A stretch of 64,000 bases of DNA from Deinococcus peraridilitoris DSM 19664 (GTDB lineage: Bacteria > Deinococcota > Deinococci > Deinococcales > Deinococcaceae). A model generated the notes under the pieces. It saw only the letters and a list, made by a program, of their open reading frames with translations, ran no database searches and was not told where the DNA came from. Below, piece after piece: positions 63,140 through 64,000 of the stretch (within the stretch, counting starts at the first letter, position 1; each line of letters starts with the position of its first letter). The stretch lies in the NCBI RefSeq assembly GCF_000317835.1, contig NC_019793.1, positions 796,001-860,000 of the forward strand, in the 5' to 3' direction. A program made the translations under genes and the position numbers.

Positions 63140-64000
63140 ATGGATCAGGGCTATCTGGAGCGCATTCTCACCAGTCGTGTCTATGAGGTGGCGCATGAAA
63201 CCCCATTGCAGCCGGCCGCCCAGTTGTCCAGCCGCTTGGGCAACCGGGTGCTCTTCAAGCGCGAAGACACCCAGCCCATTTTTTCTTTCAAGCTGCGCGG
63301 CGCTTACAACAAGATGGCGCAGCTTTCCCAGGAGGAACGGGCCTGCGGGGTCATCTGCGCCTCGGCCGGCAACCATGCGCAGGGAGTTGCCTTCGCGGCG
63401 CAGCATCTCGGGATTCATGCGGTGATCGTGATGCCCGCGACCACCCCGGAAATCAAGGTGAGCGCGGTGCGGTCACGCGGCGCCGAGGTGGTCCTGATCG
63501 GTGACAGCTACAGCGACGCGGAAGCGCACGCCTTCGAGCTGCAGCGCGAGCGGGGCCTCACCTTCGTGCATCCCTACGACGATCCTCTGGTCATCGCAGG
63601 TCAGGGCACCATCGGGCTGGAGTTGCTGCGGCAAGCGCCGGAGCGGCCCTTCCGGGTCTTCGTTCCCATCGGTGGCGGGGGCCTGATCGCTGGCATCGCG
63701 GTTTTTCTGCGCAGCCTCGATCCACGCATCGAAGTGATCGGCGTCGAGCCCGACGACTCCGACGCGATGTTTCAGAGCCTGCAGGCCGGGGAACGTGTAC
63801 GCCTCGATCAGGTGGGCATCTTCGTGGATGGTGTGGCCGTGCGTCAGGTGGGCGCCCACACCTTCGACCTGACGCGCCGTTACGTCAGCAAAATCGTGCG
63901 TGTCGGTACCGACGAGGTGTGCGCGGCCGTCAAGGACGTGTTCGAAGACACCCGCGCGGTGATGGAGCCGGCGGGTGCGCTCGCCGTCGCGGGCCTCAAG
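63140..64000 (+). CDS. ilvA: Threonine ammonia-lyase (threonine dehydratase), 5' part
   Basis: 287 codons from the ATG at 63140, running off the right edge. PLP-fold type II: PLP lysine at residue 51 in FSFKLRGAYNK, the SAGNHAQGVAFAA loop (about 75-87), the GGGGLIAGIA phosphate loop (about 180) and GVEPDDSDAMF. It turns threonine into 2-oxobutyrate for isoleucine synthesis. The ACT regulatory part, if any, is outside the window. Confidence 0.92.
   Translation, partial: MDQGYLERILTSRVYEVAHETPLQPAAQLSSRLGNRVLFKREDTQPIFSFKLRGAYNKMAQLSQEERACGVICASAGNHAQGVAFAAQHLGIHAVIVMPATTPEIKVSAVRSRGAEVVLIGDSYSDAEAHAFELQRERGLTFVHPYDDPLVIAGQGTIGLELLRQAPERPFRVFVPIGGGGLIAGIAVFLRSLDPRIEVIGVEPDDSDAMFQSLQAGERVRLDQVGIFVDGVAVRQVGAHTFDLTRRYVSKIVRVGTDEVCAAVKDVFEDTRAVMEPAGALAVAGLK

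Overview
The window is high-GC, densely packed bacterial chromosome. It most resembles a Deinococcus-type organism. Pointers are a Dps-1-like ferritin with a lysine/histidine-rich N-terminal extension, an OstA/LptD-type outer-membrane protein, a CsaB-like pyruvyl transferase of the kind that decorates S-layer anchoring polymers, a complete System I (Ccm) cytochrome c pathway, and many genes with a -10-like TANNNT box only 5-10 bases before the start codon (leaderless transcription is common in Deinococcus). The species cannot be named. I see no rRNA, tRNA, CRISPR, insertion sequence or prophage.

Layout. 1-1953: end of a PhoR-type sensor kinase, phoU and a PstS-like lipoprotein. 1965-4863: divergent alcohol dehydrogenase and acyl-CoA ligase with palindromic operators between them. 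5147-7976: single-domain response regulator and a class A penicillin-binding protein. 7973-16662: a long cytochrome c biogenesis block (thioredoxin-like protein, ccdA, ccmABCDEF, ccmG-like, ccmH, a CcmI-like TPR protein fused to a cytochrome c domain) ending in a Rieske protein. 16711-17754: threonine dehydrogenase behind a palindromic operator. 17837-22946: secreted subtilase, a large TPR/BTAD regulator and a DUF892 ferritin-like protein. 23490-25060: an AT-richer patch with a secreted proline-rich repeat protein flanked by strong terminators.

25866-35461 is a catabolic cluster. The minus-strand arm carries 3-hydroxyacyl-CoA dehydrogenase, a histidine phosphatase, thiolase, a hotdog thioesterase and NAD-malic enzyme. 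The plus-strand arm carries a TetR regulator (probable PaaR) and paaABCD for phenylacetyl-CoA epoxidation. Palindromes in front of paaA, between the two arms and in front of tdh look related, which suggests one TetR regulator ties phenylacetate and threonine breakdown together. No paaE, paaG, paaZ or paaK is in the window.

35487-48555: transporter, metallo-hydrolase, Dps, DUF4385, an AAA-ATPase remnant, phosphoesterase, acetyltransferases, a thioredoxin-reductase-like flavoprotein, P1 peptidase, GH43-like lipoprotein, folE, purA and a DUF4242 protein. 48697-55308: an E2-like protein that has lost its catalytic motif, a leucine-dehydrogenase-like protein that has lost its catalytic lysine, uridine kinase, and a DUF5693-csaB pair. 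55336-61747 is a minus-strand envelope block (SpoIID-like, LptD-like, lipoprotein, methylmalonyl-CoA epimerase, VanZ-like, GNAT). The window closes with a FAD oxidoreductase and a truncated threonine dehydratase.
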